This document shows positions 18,532-25,658 of a DNA stretch of 64,000 bases, piece by piece (within the stretch, counting starts at the first letter, position 1; each line of letters begins with the position of its first letter). A program made the translations under genes and the position numbers. The notes below the pieces were generated by a model. It saw only the letters and a program-made list of their open reading frames with translations, did no database searches and was not told the origin of the DNA. The DNA lies in the NCBI RefSeq assembly GCF_037055355.1, contig NZ_CP146350.1:1511001-1575000 (forward strand), read 5' to 3'. The stretch comes from Streptomyces sp. DG1A-41. Its GTDB lineage: Bacteria > Actinomycetota > Actinomycetes > Streptomycetales > Streptomycetaceae.

Positions 18532-19820
18532 CAGCTGCCGAGAGCCGTCTTCGACTCGGTGAAGAACTGCTTGACGGCGTCGTCCACCGACCGCTTGCCC
18601 AGGCCGAGTTCCTCGGCGATGCGCAGGAAGGCGGACTCACAGATGTCCGCGCCGTTCGGGTGCGGGGTGATGGGCTCCAGGACACCCGCCTCGACGAGGG
18701 ACTCCTCGTAGGCGGCTATCGCCTTGTTGACCGGATCGGTCGGCTTGTACGCGTCGAACTGGGCCTGCGTCGCGGGCACGCCCCGGTCGTAGCCCATGAT
18801 CTTTGCGACCTCGGGATCGTGCACCATGAAGTCGATGAACTGGGCGACTTCCTTCGGGTGCTGGGTGCGCTTGGAGGCGCTCAGCATGAGGGAGCCGAGG
18901 TACTGGCCGGTCTTCTTGCCGTCCGTGGTCGGGATGGGAGCGAGGGCGTACTCGCTCTTGCCCTCGGCGGTGTAGCGGACGGTGAAGTTGTCCCAGGTGA
19001 ACTCGCCGCCGGAGAGCTCCCCGGCGAGCGCCGACTTGGGCTTGATCTGGACGACCTTCTTGGGGTCGGAGAAGAGACCTTCCTCGACACCCTTCTTGGC
19101 CTTGGTCCACCAGTCCGTCAGATCGGCCTCGGTGAAGCCGAGTCCGTCCTCGGTGAAGAAGGCCTTGCCGTTCTGGCGCAGGTAGAGGTCGTAGAGATAC
19201 ATGGTGCCGTACATGCCGCTGTCGCCGGCGCGGCCCGTCTTGTCGCGGATCTTCTTCATCGCCGCGTCGTAGTCGTCCCAGGTCCAGCCCTGCTCGGGCT
19301 TCACGCCGGCCCGGGTGTAGACGGGCTTGTCGATGACCAGAGCCATCGAGTTGGAACCGACCGGAACTCCGAGGAGCTTGCCGTCGATCTCGCCGAACTT
19401 CTCGAGTCCGGCGCGGAATCCGTCCAGCCGAAGGTTGCCGGCCTTGACCTGCTCGCTGAGATCGAGCAGCACGTTCTTCGCGTCGTATTTGCGCAGGAAT
19501 CCAATGGCATTCTGGAAGACATCCGGAGGATTGCCCCCGGAGGCCTGGGTGTTGAACTTCTTCCAGAAGTCGAGGTACTGCTGGAAGTCCGTTTTCACCT
19601 TGATCTTCGGGTACTTCTTCTCGAAGAGCGCGATGGTCTTGTTGATGCGCTGGGCGCGGTCCTCCGCTCCCCACCACGCGTAACGGATCGTCACCGTCCC
19701 GTCCGCGGAGGCCCCTCCGTCGCCACCGCAGGCGGTGGTCGCGGCCAGCCCCAGCGTGGCCGCCGTGGCCCCGGCCGCCTTCAGAATCGTACGTCTCTCA
19801 ACATTCCTGCCGTTCACCAC
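18531..19820 (-). CDS. Sugar-binding lipoprotein of CUT1 ABC transporter
   Basis: This extracellular solute-binding protein (family 1) has about 429 residues. The signal ERRTILKAAGATAATLGLAATTAC combines a twin-arginine motif with a lipobox ending in Cys, so it is probably a Tat-exported lipoprotein. The mature part opens with VTIRYAWWGAEDRAQRINKTI, typical of CUT1 binding proteins. I chose the GTG at 19820 because GGGGAGGT lies six bases upstream; the earlier in-frame GTG at 19838 would place that ribosome site inside the gene. It is the first gene of the five-gene pectin operon and lies just downstream of a promoter and two operator-like palindromes. Confidence 0.93.
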   Translation of the reverse strand: MVNGRNVERRTILKAAGATAATLGLAATTACGGDGGASADGTVTIRYAWWGAEDRAQRINKTIALFEKKYPKIKVKTDFQQYLDFWKKFNTQASGGNPPDVFQNAIGFLRKYDAKNVLLDLSEQVKAGNLRLDGFRAGLEKFGEIDGKLLGVPVGSNSMALVIDKPVYTRAGVKPEQGWTWDDYDAAMKKIRDKTGRAGDSGMYGTMYLYDLYLRQNGKAFFTEDGLGFTEADLTDWWTKAKKGVEEGLFSDPKKVVQIKPKSALAGELSGGEFTWDNFTVRYTAEGKSEYALAPIPTTDGKKTGQYLGSLMLSASKRTQHPKEVAQFIDFMVHDPEVAKIMGYDRGVPATQAQFDAYKPTDPVNKAIAAYEESLVEAGVLEPITPHPNGADICESAFLRIAEELGLGKRSVDDAVKQFFTESKTALGS

Positions 19821-19853
19821 GGTTGGACCTCCCCGCACGTCGTCCCGCTCGCA

Positions 19854-19879
19854 TGAATCGTTTCAAGTAAGCGCTTGCT
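19854..19879. promoter_or_regulatory. Two abutting LacI-type operator palindromes
   Basis: TGAATCGTTTCA (19854-19865) is palindromic apart from one central mismatch, and AGTAAGCGCTTGCT (19866-19879) is palindromic apart from one pair around a perfect AAGCGCTT core. Both resemble LacI/GalR-family operators. They touch each other and lie just downstream of the -10 box of the pectin operon promoter, where a bound repressor would block initiation. No LacI gene is present in the window. Confidence 0.65.
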
Positions 19880-19884
19880 GGCAC

Positions 19885-19913
19885 AAGTTACGGAGGGGTT
19901 GAGGGTGCGTCAA
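19885..19913 (-). promoter_or_regulatory. Promoter of the pectin ABC/lyase operon
   Basis: On the minus strand, TTGACG (19913-19908) and TAACTT (19890-19885) are separated by exactly 17 bases, matching the vegetative sigma consensus closely. Transcription would start near 19878, inside the operator pair, and run into the binding-protein gene. Confidence 0.7.
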
Positions 19914-20113
19914 TGATTCGGACAAGATTTTCTTACCGAACGGGCCTGAGGCGAGGCGGGACGTGGAGGTGGTGCGCCGGGCCCTCCGGGGTGACGTCAC
20001 TGGTGGGGCCGGTGCGGTCGGCGGGCCGAACGGCGTGGGGCCGCTCACACGGGTTTCGGGAGCGACCGAAAGACGACGCCGGGGTGGGCGGCCGGGGGGC
20101 CGGGGGGACGGTG

Positions 20114-20148
20114 GCCGGTTTCCGTCAGCGGCACTGACGGAAACCGGC
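20114..20148. terminator. Perfect 15-bp hairpin upstream of pectin operon
   Basis: GCCGGTTTCCGTCAG and its exact complement flank a 5-base loop. There is no T-tract on either side. Together with the hairpin at 20213-20246 it separates tRNA-Val transcription from the pectin operon promoter, so it probably acts as a transcription barrier. Confidence 0.6.
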
Positions 20149-20212
20149 ACGCGGGGCGTTCGACGGCCGGGGCGGGAGACGCGGCGGGGTGGCCGAACGA
20201 GCGCAGAACGAC

Positions 20213-20246
20213 GGCGGCCCACCTGCGCAGTCGCAGGTGGGCCGCC
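20213..20246 (-). terminator. Perfect 15-bp hairpin after tRNA-Val copy 2
   Basis: GGCGGCCCACCTGCG pairs perfectly with CGCAGGTGGGCCGCC around a CAGT loop, eight bases past the tRNA 3' end. No T-run follows, as is common for streptomycete terminators. It is the probable terminator of the tRNA. Confidence 0.75.
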
Positions 20247-20254
20247 GATCCGGG

Positions 20255-20326
20255 TGGGCGATACTGGGTTCGAACCAGTGACCTCTTCGGTGTGAACGAA
20301 GCGCTCTCCCACTGAGCTAATCGCCC
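20255..20326 (-). tRNA. tRNA-Val (anticodon CAC), copy 2
   Basis: The 72-base gene is identical to the tRNA at 6474-6545, including acceptor stem GGGCGAT/ATCGCCC and anticodon CAC. CCA is not encoded. The two copies are in the same orientation and about 13.8 kb apart. Confidence 0.97.
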
Positions 20327-20404
20327 GGACGCAGGAAGAACATTACCCCATGTCAGGGGGTGCCTGTGACCAGCGCCGGCCGGCACCGGCACCCCCGCCG
20401 AGGG

Positions 20405-20863
20405 TCACTGGTTCTTGATCTTCCACGGCATGGCCATGCCGAACTTCCACACGTAGATACCGACCAGTACGGCCACGATCACCAGCCCGATGGTCGTCAG
20501 GATGATGTTCCGGCGCCGCACCTTGGGATCGAGGGCGCGCTGCGCGGCCTCCGTGACCTTCCGCTTGGTCCAGCGGAGCACGAGCTGGGCCCACACGAAC
20601 TCGGTCGCCCAGATCGCCATGCCGCCGAAGATCACGACCCAGCCCGGTCCCGGCAGGGGCAGCATGATGATGCCCGTCACGACGACCGCGAGCCCGATGA
20701 TGAAGACGCCGACCTGCCAGCTCACGTGCAGCAGGCGGCGCGCCTTGATGAATTCCGGTGCCCGCGAGCCGAGCCCTCGCTCCTGCTCGCTGTGCACTTC
20801 GCCCGTCCTCGTCTCGTCCGGCGCCACGGCCACCTCGCCCGGCTCGTCACTCCCCGTATTCAT
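20405..20863 (-). CDS. TIGR02611-type membrane protein with PGPGW motif
   Basis: The 152-residue protein has an acidic N-terminus, then three hydrophobic segments: VGVFIIGLAVVVTGIIML, a re-entrant VVIFGGMAIWATEFVWA and IILTTIGLVIVAVLVGIYVW. The PLPGPGW sequence between the first two is the family hallmark. Function of the family is unknown. The ATG at 20863 sits at the beginning of the polar leader. It is divergent from ssgB. Confidence 0.9.
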   Translation of the reverse strand: MNTGSDEPGEVAVAPDETRTGEVHSEQERGLGSRAPEFIKARRLLHVSWQVGVFIIGLAVVVTGIIMLPLPGPGWVVIFGGMAIWATEFVWAQLVLRWTKRKVTEAAQRALDPKVRRRNIILTTIGLVIVAVLVGIYVWKFGMAMPWKIKNQ

Positions 20864-21054
20864 ACGGCCAAACACTACCCGAGCGAAACCAGTCACCGGA
20901 ATGGACGCACGACGCGAACGATCTCTCGGCCGGAAGAGTTACGTAAAGGCACGCAAAACACTCAGAGGGGTTTACAACGGCACCGTAGGTGGCATGTCGA
21001 TTTCGCCGACGTGCGAATCCCCGAGCGCACACTGAGCGAAAGGCCCTGGCGCTT

Positions 21055-21468
21055 ATGAACACCACGGTCAGCTGCGAGCTGCACCTGCGCCTCGTTGTGT
21101 CGAGCGAGTCCTCCCTGCCTGTCCCCGCAGGCCTGCGGTACGACACGGCCGACCCCTACGCCGTGCACGCCACCTTCCACACCGGAGCCGAGGAGACCGT
21201 CGAGTGGGTGTTCGCCCGCGACCTCCTCGCCGAGGGACTTCACCGCCCTACGGGCACCGGCGACGTCCGCGTCTGGCCGTCGCGCAGCCACGGCCAGGGC
21301 GTCGTGTGCATCGCCCTGAGCTCACCGGAGGGCGAGGCCCTGCTCGAGGCCCCGGCACGGGCCCTGGAGTCCTTCCTGAAGCGGACCGACGCCGCCGTGC
21401 CGCCCGGCACGGAGCACCGGCACTTCGACCTCGACCAGGAGCTCTCGCACATCCTGGCGGAAAGCTAG
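21055..21468 (+). CDS. ssgB: Sporulation-specific cell division regulator SsgB
   Basis: The 137-residue protein is a SsgA-like protein whose sequence, as I remember it, is essentially that of S. coelicolor SsgB (SCO1541), from MNTTVSCELHLRLVV to FDLDQELSHILAES. SsgB is recruited by SsgA to future septum sites in aerial hyphae and in turn positions FtsZ, so it is needed for sporulation septation. It is the most conserved SALP and a strong marker of a Streptomyces chromosome. The start is ATG at 21055. In S. coelicolor its transcription involves the stress sigma factor SigH; I could not place that promoter here with confidence. Confidence 0.97.
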   Translation: MNTTVSCELHLRLVVSSESSLPVPAGLRYDTADPYAVHATFHTGAEETVEWVFARDLLAEGLHRPTGTGDVRVWPSRSHGQGVVCIALSSPEGEALLEAPARALESFLKRTDAAVPPGTEHRHFDLDQELSHILAES

Positions 21469-21582
21469 GGCGAGGCCCTCACAAAGCAGCCCGGCGCCGT
21501 CGACTCGGGGAGACGGCTCGGGCCCGGACAACCGCATACGGAATACACCGGCGCCGGCACCGCGGATCACGCGGGGCGGCGC

Positions 21583-21616
21583 CGGCTCGCGTGTGCCGTC
21601 GTTCGGCTCGCGTGTG
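21583..21616. repeat. 13-base direct repeat in the ssgB-CGNR intergenic region
   Basis: CGGCTCGCGTGTG occurs twice with a 21-base period (21583 and 21604), about two helical turns apart. The 335-base gap from 21469 to 21803 holds this repeat and otherwise only GC-rich sequence in which I see no gene. It could be a regulator site upstream of the CGNR gene. Confidence 0.4.
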
Positions 21617-21803
21617 ACGCCGGGCGGAAGCCCGCAGCGGGGGGCCTTCCGCGGCCCTGAGGGAGAGCGGGAACCATGGCTTGCCCGACGGCGTTGTATT
21701 CGAAGCCATGTGCGGGCATGAGGGCGGTCCGGCGGTGGTGGAGCCATTACCATCGGCCAGCATCGGCGGGCGCCCGCCCGACCCCCAGGCCAGGGAGCGA
21801 ATC

Positions 21804-22364
21804 GTGCTGATCACCCACGACACCCGGTGCGCCCTCGACACCGTGGTCGATCTGGTGAACACCGCACCGGAGGACGACTCGGCGACGGACGGGCTGCCGG
21901 ACGTGGCGACACTCGCGGACTTCGTACGAAACCACGAGATCAGCGATGTCGGAGTGCTCTCGGAGTTCGACCTGTCCGCGGTGCGGAAGATCCGCGGGCG
22001 GTTCGCCGCCGTCTTCGCCGCCCCCGACGCCCGGACCGCCGCCGGGCTGATCAACGAGCTGGTCGCGGCCGCCGGCACCACCCCCCGGCTCACGGACCAC
22101 GACGGCTACGACTGGCATGTGCACTACTTCGCACCCGGCGCCTCCGTCGCCGACCACCTGGCCGCCGACTGCGGGATGGCACTGGCCTTCTTCGTGGTCG
22201 CCGGGGAGCAGGAGCGGCTGCGGCGGTGCGAGGCGCCCGACTGCCGGAGGGCCTTCGTGGATCTGTCCCGCAACCGCTCGCGGCGGTACTGCGACAGCCG
22301 TACCTGCGGGAACCGCCTGCATGTGGCCGCGTATCGGGCGCGCCGCAAGGAGGCGGCGGGCTGA
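21804..22364 (+). CDS. CGNR zinc-finger (ABATE-type) probable transcriptional regulator
   Basis: The 186-residue protein has an N-terminal ABATE-like ligand-binding region (RCALDTVVDLVNTAP) and a C-terminal CGNR zinc finger: Cys-x4-Cys in CEAPDCRRAFVD, then YCDSRTCGNR followed by the recognition helix VAAYRARRKE. This architecture is typical of actinobacterial stress-related regulators of unknown target. The GTG at 21804 follows GGGAGCG, a good ribosome site; longer in-frame starts upstream run through non-conserved sequence. Confidence 0.9.
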   Translation: MLITHDTRCALDTVVDLVNTAPEDDSATDGLPDVATLADFVRNHEISDVGVLSEFDLSAVRKIRGRFAAVFAAPDARTAAGLINELVAAAGTTPRLTDHDGYDWHVHYFAPGASVADHLAADCGMALAFFVVAGEQERLRRCEAPDCRRAFVDLSRNRSRRYCDSRTCGNRLHVAAYRARRKEAAG

Positions 22365-22447
22365 CCGCCACCGCAGGGGCGGGTGGCGGGCGGATCGTCG
22401 ATGCCGACGCGGTCCCGGCGGGTGGCGCCGGGTACCGCGGGTACGGC

Positions 22448-22624
22448 TCACAGCAACAGCAGATCGTGCAACGAGGCCATGAGCAGCAGGCTCCCGATCA
22501 CCGCAAGGAAGATCATCAGCGGTGGCTGGGAGAGGGCGAAGAGGCAACCACGTGGCTCGTCCTGCCGGGGACGTGGCTCGTCCTGCGGCGGCGTGGGGTC
22601 GCTCTGATTCGTCGTGTCCAGCAT
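22448..22624 (-). CDS. Small single-span membrane protein, 58 aa
   Basis: The 58-residue frame starts with ATG at 22624 and stops with TGA at 22448. It reads as a polar, repeat-bearing head (QDEPRPR then QDEPRG), a cysteine, and one membrane span (PPLMIFLAVIGSLLLMASL) ending HDLLLL. The abrupt polar-to-hydrophobic switch and charged head are not what a random GC-rich frame gives, so I call it real. No ribosome site is obvious (CCGCGAG upstream). It is divergent in context from nothing nearby: genes on both sides point away or follow on the same strand. Function is unknown. Confidence 0.65.
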   Translation of the reverse strand: MLDTTNQSDPTPPQDEPRPRQDEPRGCLFALSQPPLMIFLAVIGSLLLMASLHDLLLL

Positions 22625-22776
22625 CTCGCGGCGATGATGACGCAGTCGCCGCGCTGGACGCGATCAGCGGCCTCGTTCCGTGCGGGTGTGCGCCGATTCC
22701 GCGAGGTCCGGTTCAGGTTGTGATCACTTCCGCGCATCCTCGGACCCACTGTGACGATTCGGCCGGTGCGCGGCCG

Positions 22777-23214
22777 TCATATGCCGTGCTTCTTGAGGAT
22801 GGCCTCGATGTCGCTGAAGTCGTCGTCGCCCCGGGCCGCCGTCGCGGGCCGGGCGGCCGGGCGGGATCCCTGGCCCAGGGAGGGCGTCGAGGACGCAGGA
22901 GCGACCGCATCCGGCTGGGCAGCCGCGCGGGCCGCCCTGCGCTCCTTGCGGGTGCCGCCGCGGCGGCGCTCCACGACACGCGTGGTCATGAACAGCAGCC
23001 ACGCGACACCGAGCACCCCGAAGCCCGCCCAGGCGGTCAGGCTGAACGCGGTGTCGGCCAGCCACTCGACCACACCCGTCATCACCAGCCCGATCGGCAC
23101 GAGCGAGTACGCCGCGATACGGGCCGCCGCGAGGAAGCGCTTGCGGTACGCCGTGATGGCCGCGATACCCAGGCCTGCCGCGGACACGGCGGAGCAGACG
23201 GTCTCGGCAATCAT
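22777..23214 (-). CDS. Small membrane protein with basic cytosolic tail
   Basis: The 145-residue protein has three hydrophobic segments (AVSAAGLGIAAITAY, IAAYSLVPIGLVMTGVVEWLA, LTAWAGFGVLGVAWLLFMTT), a very basic stretch (RVVERRRGGTRKERRAARAAA), a low-complexity Ala/Pro linker and a conserved-looking acidic end (DDDFSDIEAILKKHGI). The last helix could be a docking peptide. Function is unknown. The start is ATG at 23214. Confidence 0.8.
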   Translation of the reverse strand: MIAETVCSAVSAAGLGIAAITAYRKRFLAAARIAAYSLVPIGLVMTGVVEWLADTAFSLTAWAGFGVLGVAWLLFMTTRVVERRRGGTRKERRAARAAAQPDAVAPASSTPSLGQGSRPAARPATAARGDDDFSDIEAILKKHGI

Positions 23215-23377
23215 CCGGTCCTCCAGGCGTGGCACGGTCGGGCAGGGGCACTTCGTCCCTTCCATCCTGCACCCGCCGTGCCCCGGGCGGCCATGCCCCG
23301 GCCCGACATCAGGGACATCTCCGGGTCGCCTCCTCCGCAGGTGCCGGTGCGAGTGCAGGGCCTGGGAGAATGTCGGT

Positions 23378-23914
23378 ATGAGCGACTCCTCCCCCGCCCC
23401 TGCCGCCGCCCCCGTCGTCGAGGTCTGGTGCGACCTCCAGTGCCCGGACTGCCGCACCGCGCTGGACGACCTCCGTGCCCTGCGCGCCCGCTACGGCCAC
23501 CGTCTGGAGCTGCGGCTGCGGCACTTCCCCCTGGAGAAGAACAAGCACGCCTTCGCAGCCGCCCAGGCCGCGGAGGAGGCGTGGGAGCAGGGCCGGGGAT
23601 GGGAGTACGCCGAGGCGCTCCTGGGGCGGGTCGAGGAGCTGGGCCGTAAGGGAGAACCCTTCCTGGTCGAGCTGGCCCGCGAACTGGACCTGGACGCCGA
23701 GGAGTTCGACACCGCCCTGATCGACGGCCGGCACATCCTGATCGTGGACGCCGACCAGGCCGAGGGCAAGGCGATCGGCGTGACCGGCACCCCGACGTAC
23801 GTCATCGGCGGCGAGCGGCTCGACGGAGGCAAGAGCCAGGAGGGGCTGCGCGAGCGGATCGAGCAGATCGCGGACCGGCTGCTGGCCGGGCAGGAGCAGG
23901 AGGAGCAGGGCTGA
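23378..23914 (+). CDS. DsbA-family thioredoxin-fold oxidoreductase
   Basis: The 178-residue protein has a thioredoxin-type CPDC at residues 22-25 after the first strand (VVEVWCDL), a helical insertion (AAEEAWEQGRGWEYAEALLGR) and the cis-proline loop GTPTYVIGG. This is the DsbA/2-hydroxychromene isomerase-like layout. No signal peptide is present, so it probably acts in the cytoplasm as a thiol-disulphide oxidoreductase. The start is ATG at 23378. Confidence 0.88.
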   Translation: MSDSSPAPAAAPVVEVWCDLQCPDCRTALDDLRALRARYGHRLELRLRHFPLEKNKHAFAAAQAAEEAWEQGRGWEYAEALLGRVEELGRKGEPFLVELARELDLDAEEFDTALIDGRHILIVDADQAEGKAIGVTGTPTYVIGGERLDGGKSQEGLRERIEQIADRLLAGQEQEEQG

Positions 23915-23958
23915 CCCCGAAGGCCCGCACCCTGGCCAGATCCCTGCCGGGCCGGCCG

Positions 23959-24783
23959 CTACAACAGCGGCTTGTACATCGCGTACAGCTTCGTCTCGTA
24001 GCCGAGGGACGCGTAGAGCCGCTCGGCCGGGGTGTTGCCGGCGAAGACGTTGAGGCCGATGGTGCGCCTGCCCTCGACGATCGTCTGTGCCTCGGCCAGC
24101 AGCATGAGGGTGCGACCGTGTCCCTTGCCGCGGTGCGCGGCGTAGGTCTCGACGTCGAAGACGAAGGCGCTGTCCTCGCGCACCGCGAGCCACAGCGCGC
24201 CCACCGCCGTCCCCTCGTGTTCCACGACGCTGACGAGCATGCCGGGGGTCGCGAGGCCGTCGGGCAGCAGGGTGGCGTTGTCCCGCTCCGACTTGGCGCG
24301 GGCCTCGGCCTCCGGAACGCCCCGCTCGATCCAGCTCCGCGCGTAGTCCTCCTTGCTCTTCTCCAGCCAGGGGCCGAACTCCGCCTCCGTCATGGGCCGG
24401 GCACGGCTGCCCTGCGGCAGCTCCGGCGGGGTGTCGCCGAGCTGCTTCTCCATGCCGCGGTTGCGCACCACGTAGCCGAGCGCGGTGGCGAGCCGGAACG
24501 CCGCGGCGGCGTCGGCGGGCACGGTCGCCTCGATACGGCGGCACCCCCAGCCGCGCGCCACCTCCTCGGCGGCGAGCGCGGCGACCGTCCCCCGGCCGCG
24601 CCTGCGGTCCGGCTCCTCGATGCGCAGCTTCATGATCCGGGCCACGGCGTCGCCGAACACGGGATGCGTGCCGAGGTGTATCGCCCCGACGGGACGGCTG
24701 TTCACGCACACCTGGTAGCGGCGTGAGCGCGTCCCGTCGGCGTTCTGCTGAAGCGGCTCGGTCGGCCGCAGGGTCGTGGTCAT
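23959..24783 (-). CDS. GNAT acetyltransferase with two tandem domains
   Basis: The 274-residue protein has two GNAT modules. The first has RRRGRGTVAALAAEEVARGWGCRRIEA and the second the clearer acetyl-CoA loop HRGKGHGRTLMLLAEAQT with NTPAERLYASLGYE at the end. The substrate is unknown. The ATG at 24783 was chosen over an in-frame upstream start (24807) because the MTTTLRPTEP beginning looks typical of the family. Confidence 0.88.
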   Translation of the reverse strand: MTTTLRPTEPLQQNADGTRSRRYQVCVNSRPVGAIHLGTHPVFGDAVARIMKLRIEEPDRRRGRGTVAALAAEEVARGWGCRRIEATVPADAAAAFRLATALGYVVRNRGMEKQLGDTPPELPQGSRARPMTEAEFGPWLEKSKEDYARSWIERGVPEAEARAKSERDNATLLPDGLATPGMLVSVVEHEGTAVGALWLAVREDSAFVFDVETYAAHRGKGHGRTLMLLAEAQTIVEGRRTIGLNVFAGNTPAERLYASLGYETKLYAMYKPLL

Positions 24784-24836
24784 CAGGGGAGTTCTACCCG
24801 CAACCACGCCCCTGGTCAGCCGAATACTCGGGGCGG

Positions 24837-25658
24837 TCAGGGATCGAGGTCGTCCCCGGACCGCTCCTCGAAGATCTGCACGGCCTTGGCGGTCACCGGG
24901 CCCGGCGCGCCGGGCAGCTCACGGTCGTCGACCATGTGCACGGCCTGGACGTCCCGCAGCGTGGACGTCAGGAAGATTTCGTCGGCCCGCTCCAGGACGT
25001 CCAGCGGCAGGTCGGTCTCCTCGGCGCCGGTCCATTCGATCGCCAGCGCGCGCGTGATGCCCGCGAGGCAGCCCGAGGCGAGCGGCGGAGTGTGGATCTC
25101 GCCGTCGAGGACGACGAAGACGTTGGACCCGGTGCCCTCGCACAGCTGTCCCACCGTGTTGCCGAACAGGGCCTCGGACGCGCCCAGTTCGCGGGCGCGG
25201 CCGAGGGCGACGACGTTCTCGGCGTACGAGGTGGTCTTCAGGCCGGTGAGCGCGCCGCGCTCGTTGCGCGTCCAGGGGACCGTGATCACTGCGGTGGAGT
25301 CGGGGCGGCGGGTGGTCTCGCCGAGGGCGACGACGAGGGTCGGGCCGTACTCGCCGCGGTCGGAGCCGAGCGGGCCGTGGCCGCCGGTGTAGGTGATGCG
25401 CAGGCGGCCGAGCGGCATGGGGTTGGCCTCGAGAACGGCGGCACAGGCGCGGCGCACCTCGTCGTGGTCCGGGGCGGGCAGCCCGAGGCCGCGCGCCGAC
25501 CGGGTCAGCCGGTCGAGGTGCCGGGTGAGCGCGAACGGCCGGCCGTCCACGGCCTTCACCGTCTCGAAGATGCCGTCGCCCACGGTCAGCCCGTGGTCGA
25601 AGACGGAGACGCGGGCGGACTCGATGTCCTGCAGGCCACCGTCGAGCCAGATCTTCAC
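24837..25658 (-). CDS. pabC: Aminodeoxychorismate lyase-type class IV aminotransferase
   Basis: The 273-residue fold-type IV PLP enzyme has the cofactor lysine at position 141 (TGLKTTSYAENV), the VFDHGLTVGDGIFET beginning and the CEGTGSNVFVV segment typical of PabC and branched-chain aminotransferases. Its ATG overlaps the stop of a PabB-like gene (25655-25658, ATGA), which supports a role in para-aminobenzoate synthesis for folate: release of pyruvate from aminodeoxychorismate. Confidence 0.88.
   Translation of the reverse strand: MKIWLDGGLQDIESARVSVFDHGLTVGDGIFETVKAVDGRPFALTRHLDRLTRSARGLGLPAPDHDEVRRACAAVLEANPMPLGRLRITYTGGHGPLGSDRGEYGPTLVVALGETTRRPDSTAVITVPWTRNERGALTGLKTTSYAENVVALGRARELGASEALFGNTVGQLCEGTGSNVFVVLDGEIHTPPLASGCLAGITRALAIEWTGAEETDLPLDVLERADEIFLTSTLRDVQAVHMVDDRELPGAPGPVTAKAVQIFEERSGDDLDP

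Noticed and set aside
6474..20326. Integrated phage or conjugative element between tRNA-Val genes
   Set aside because: No integrase, excisionase, replication or transfer gene is present, and codon use matches the surroundings.
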